From Desulfobacula sp. (lineage in GTDB: Bacteria; Desulfobacterota; Desulfobacteria; Desulfobacterales; Desulfobacteraceae): a stretch of DNA of 7,626 nt. Positions within the stretch are counted from its first letter, which is position 1, and every line of letters begins with the position of its first letter. A model generated the notes under the pieces. That model ran no database searches. It saw nothing but the letters and a program-made list of their open reading frames with translations, and was not told the origin of the DNA. Location: assembly GCA_011390085.1 (NCBI GenBank), contig JAABTB010000096.1:1-7626 (forward strand), given 5' to 3'. This document shows, piece after piece, positions 7,339-7,626 of this stretch. Made by a program: the position numbers and the translations under genes.

Positions 7339-7626
7339 ATGAAAGAGCTTATTCATCGTCTTTTCAAAAAACCTGTACTGGCATCTGAAATTTTTATTGC
7401 GACGATATTTATCACCCTCCTGACCCTTGCCATGCCGCTTTATTCCATACAGATATTTAACCGTTATATTACTTATGGGTTTCACGGCACGCTCATCACC
7501 TTAACCACAGGGATGCTCATAGCCATTTTCCTGCAGCTCGGATTCAGGATATTGAGAACAAAAATGGCAAGCGCTGTGAACCAGGCACCCAATGACCTCT
7601 TGTCCCTGGAAGTGCTGGCCGCTATC
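7339..7626 (+). CDS. Type I secretion ABC transporter, N-terminal fragment (3' end outside window)
   Basis: The first 96 residues of an inner membrane ABC exporter are visible, cut by the right edge. The segment has two hydrophobic helices (about 16-36 and 51-68) separated by MPLYSIQIFNRYITYG, a signature of the membrane domain of type I secretion permease/ATPases (LapB/RTX-exporter group, compare LPLYVIQVLNR-type sequences). The helices start almost at once, so there is no N-terminal C39 peptidase or C39-like domain at the usual position. An in-frame TAG at 7318-7320 leaves the ATG at 7339 as the only upstream start; the ribosome site is weak (GGA 7329-7331, 7 bases before). The ATPase domain should lie beyond the edge. 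With the TolC-like gene it would make two parts of a tripartite exporter; the membrane-fusion protein is expected next. Confidence 0.85.
   Translation, partial: MKELIHRLFKKPVLASEIFIATIFITLLTLAMPLYSIQIFNRYITYGFHGTLITLTTGMLIAIFLQLGFRILRTKMASAVNQAPNDLLSLEVLAAI

Noticed and set aside
7300..7485. - strand frame of 61 codons at the start of the ABC exporter
   Set aside because: It overlaps the conserved membrane domain of the ABC gene in antisense and has no recognisable product.

Overview
The window looks like a chromosomal segment of a Gram-negative, probably anaerobic member of the Desulfobacterota, with Desulfobacter/Desulfobacula-type organisms the best guess. The basis is protein style only: a cytoplasmic GAF hybrid histidine kinase with an HDFNN-type H-box, a CHASE2 adenylate cyclase with a short C-terminal tail, and a TolC plus ABC type I secretion pair. 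No rRNA or other marker is present, so the placement is inference. No tRNA, rRNA, CRISPR array, transposase or phage gene was seen.

Layout. (1) 1-1146, + strand: the C-terminal half of a catalase-peroxidase (KatG), cut by the left edge and closed by a strong intrinsic terminator at 1230-1267. (2) 1268-1553: a gene-free stretch with a 46-bp near-perfect palindrome (1391-1436) and an isolated GGAGG. (3) 1554-3512, + strand: a soluble hybrid histidine kinase, in order two MshEN-type motifs, GAF, HisKA, HATPase and receiver. (4) 3554-5785, - strand: a CHASE2 membrane-anchored class III nucleotidyl cyclase, convergent with the kinase across 41 bp. (5) 5786-5960: a divergent control region with a consensus TTGACA box inside inverted and direct repeats. 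(6) 5961-7292, + strand: a TolC-family outer membrane protein. (7) 7339 to the right edge, + strand: the first 96 residues of a type I secretion ABC transporter.

How they may fit together. The TolC-like protein and the ABC exporter form the start of a type I secretion operon; a membrane-fusion (HlyD-family) gene and a secreted substrate would be expected to the right. The cyclase shares its upstream region with this operon, so it may be co-regulated with it or regulate it. The kinase N-terminus matches the two-motif pattern of the MshEN cyclic-di-GMP-binding domain, except that the leading Arg is Leu in both copies. A second-messenger-responsive regulatory cluster beside an exporter (compare LapB/LapE, whose adhesin pathway is controlled by c-di-GMP) is plausible but inferred. 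KatG is more G+C-rich than its neighbours and looks like a separate unit.
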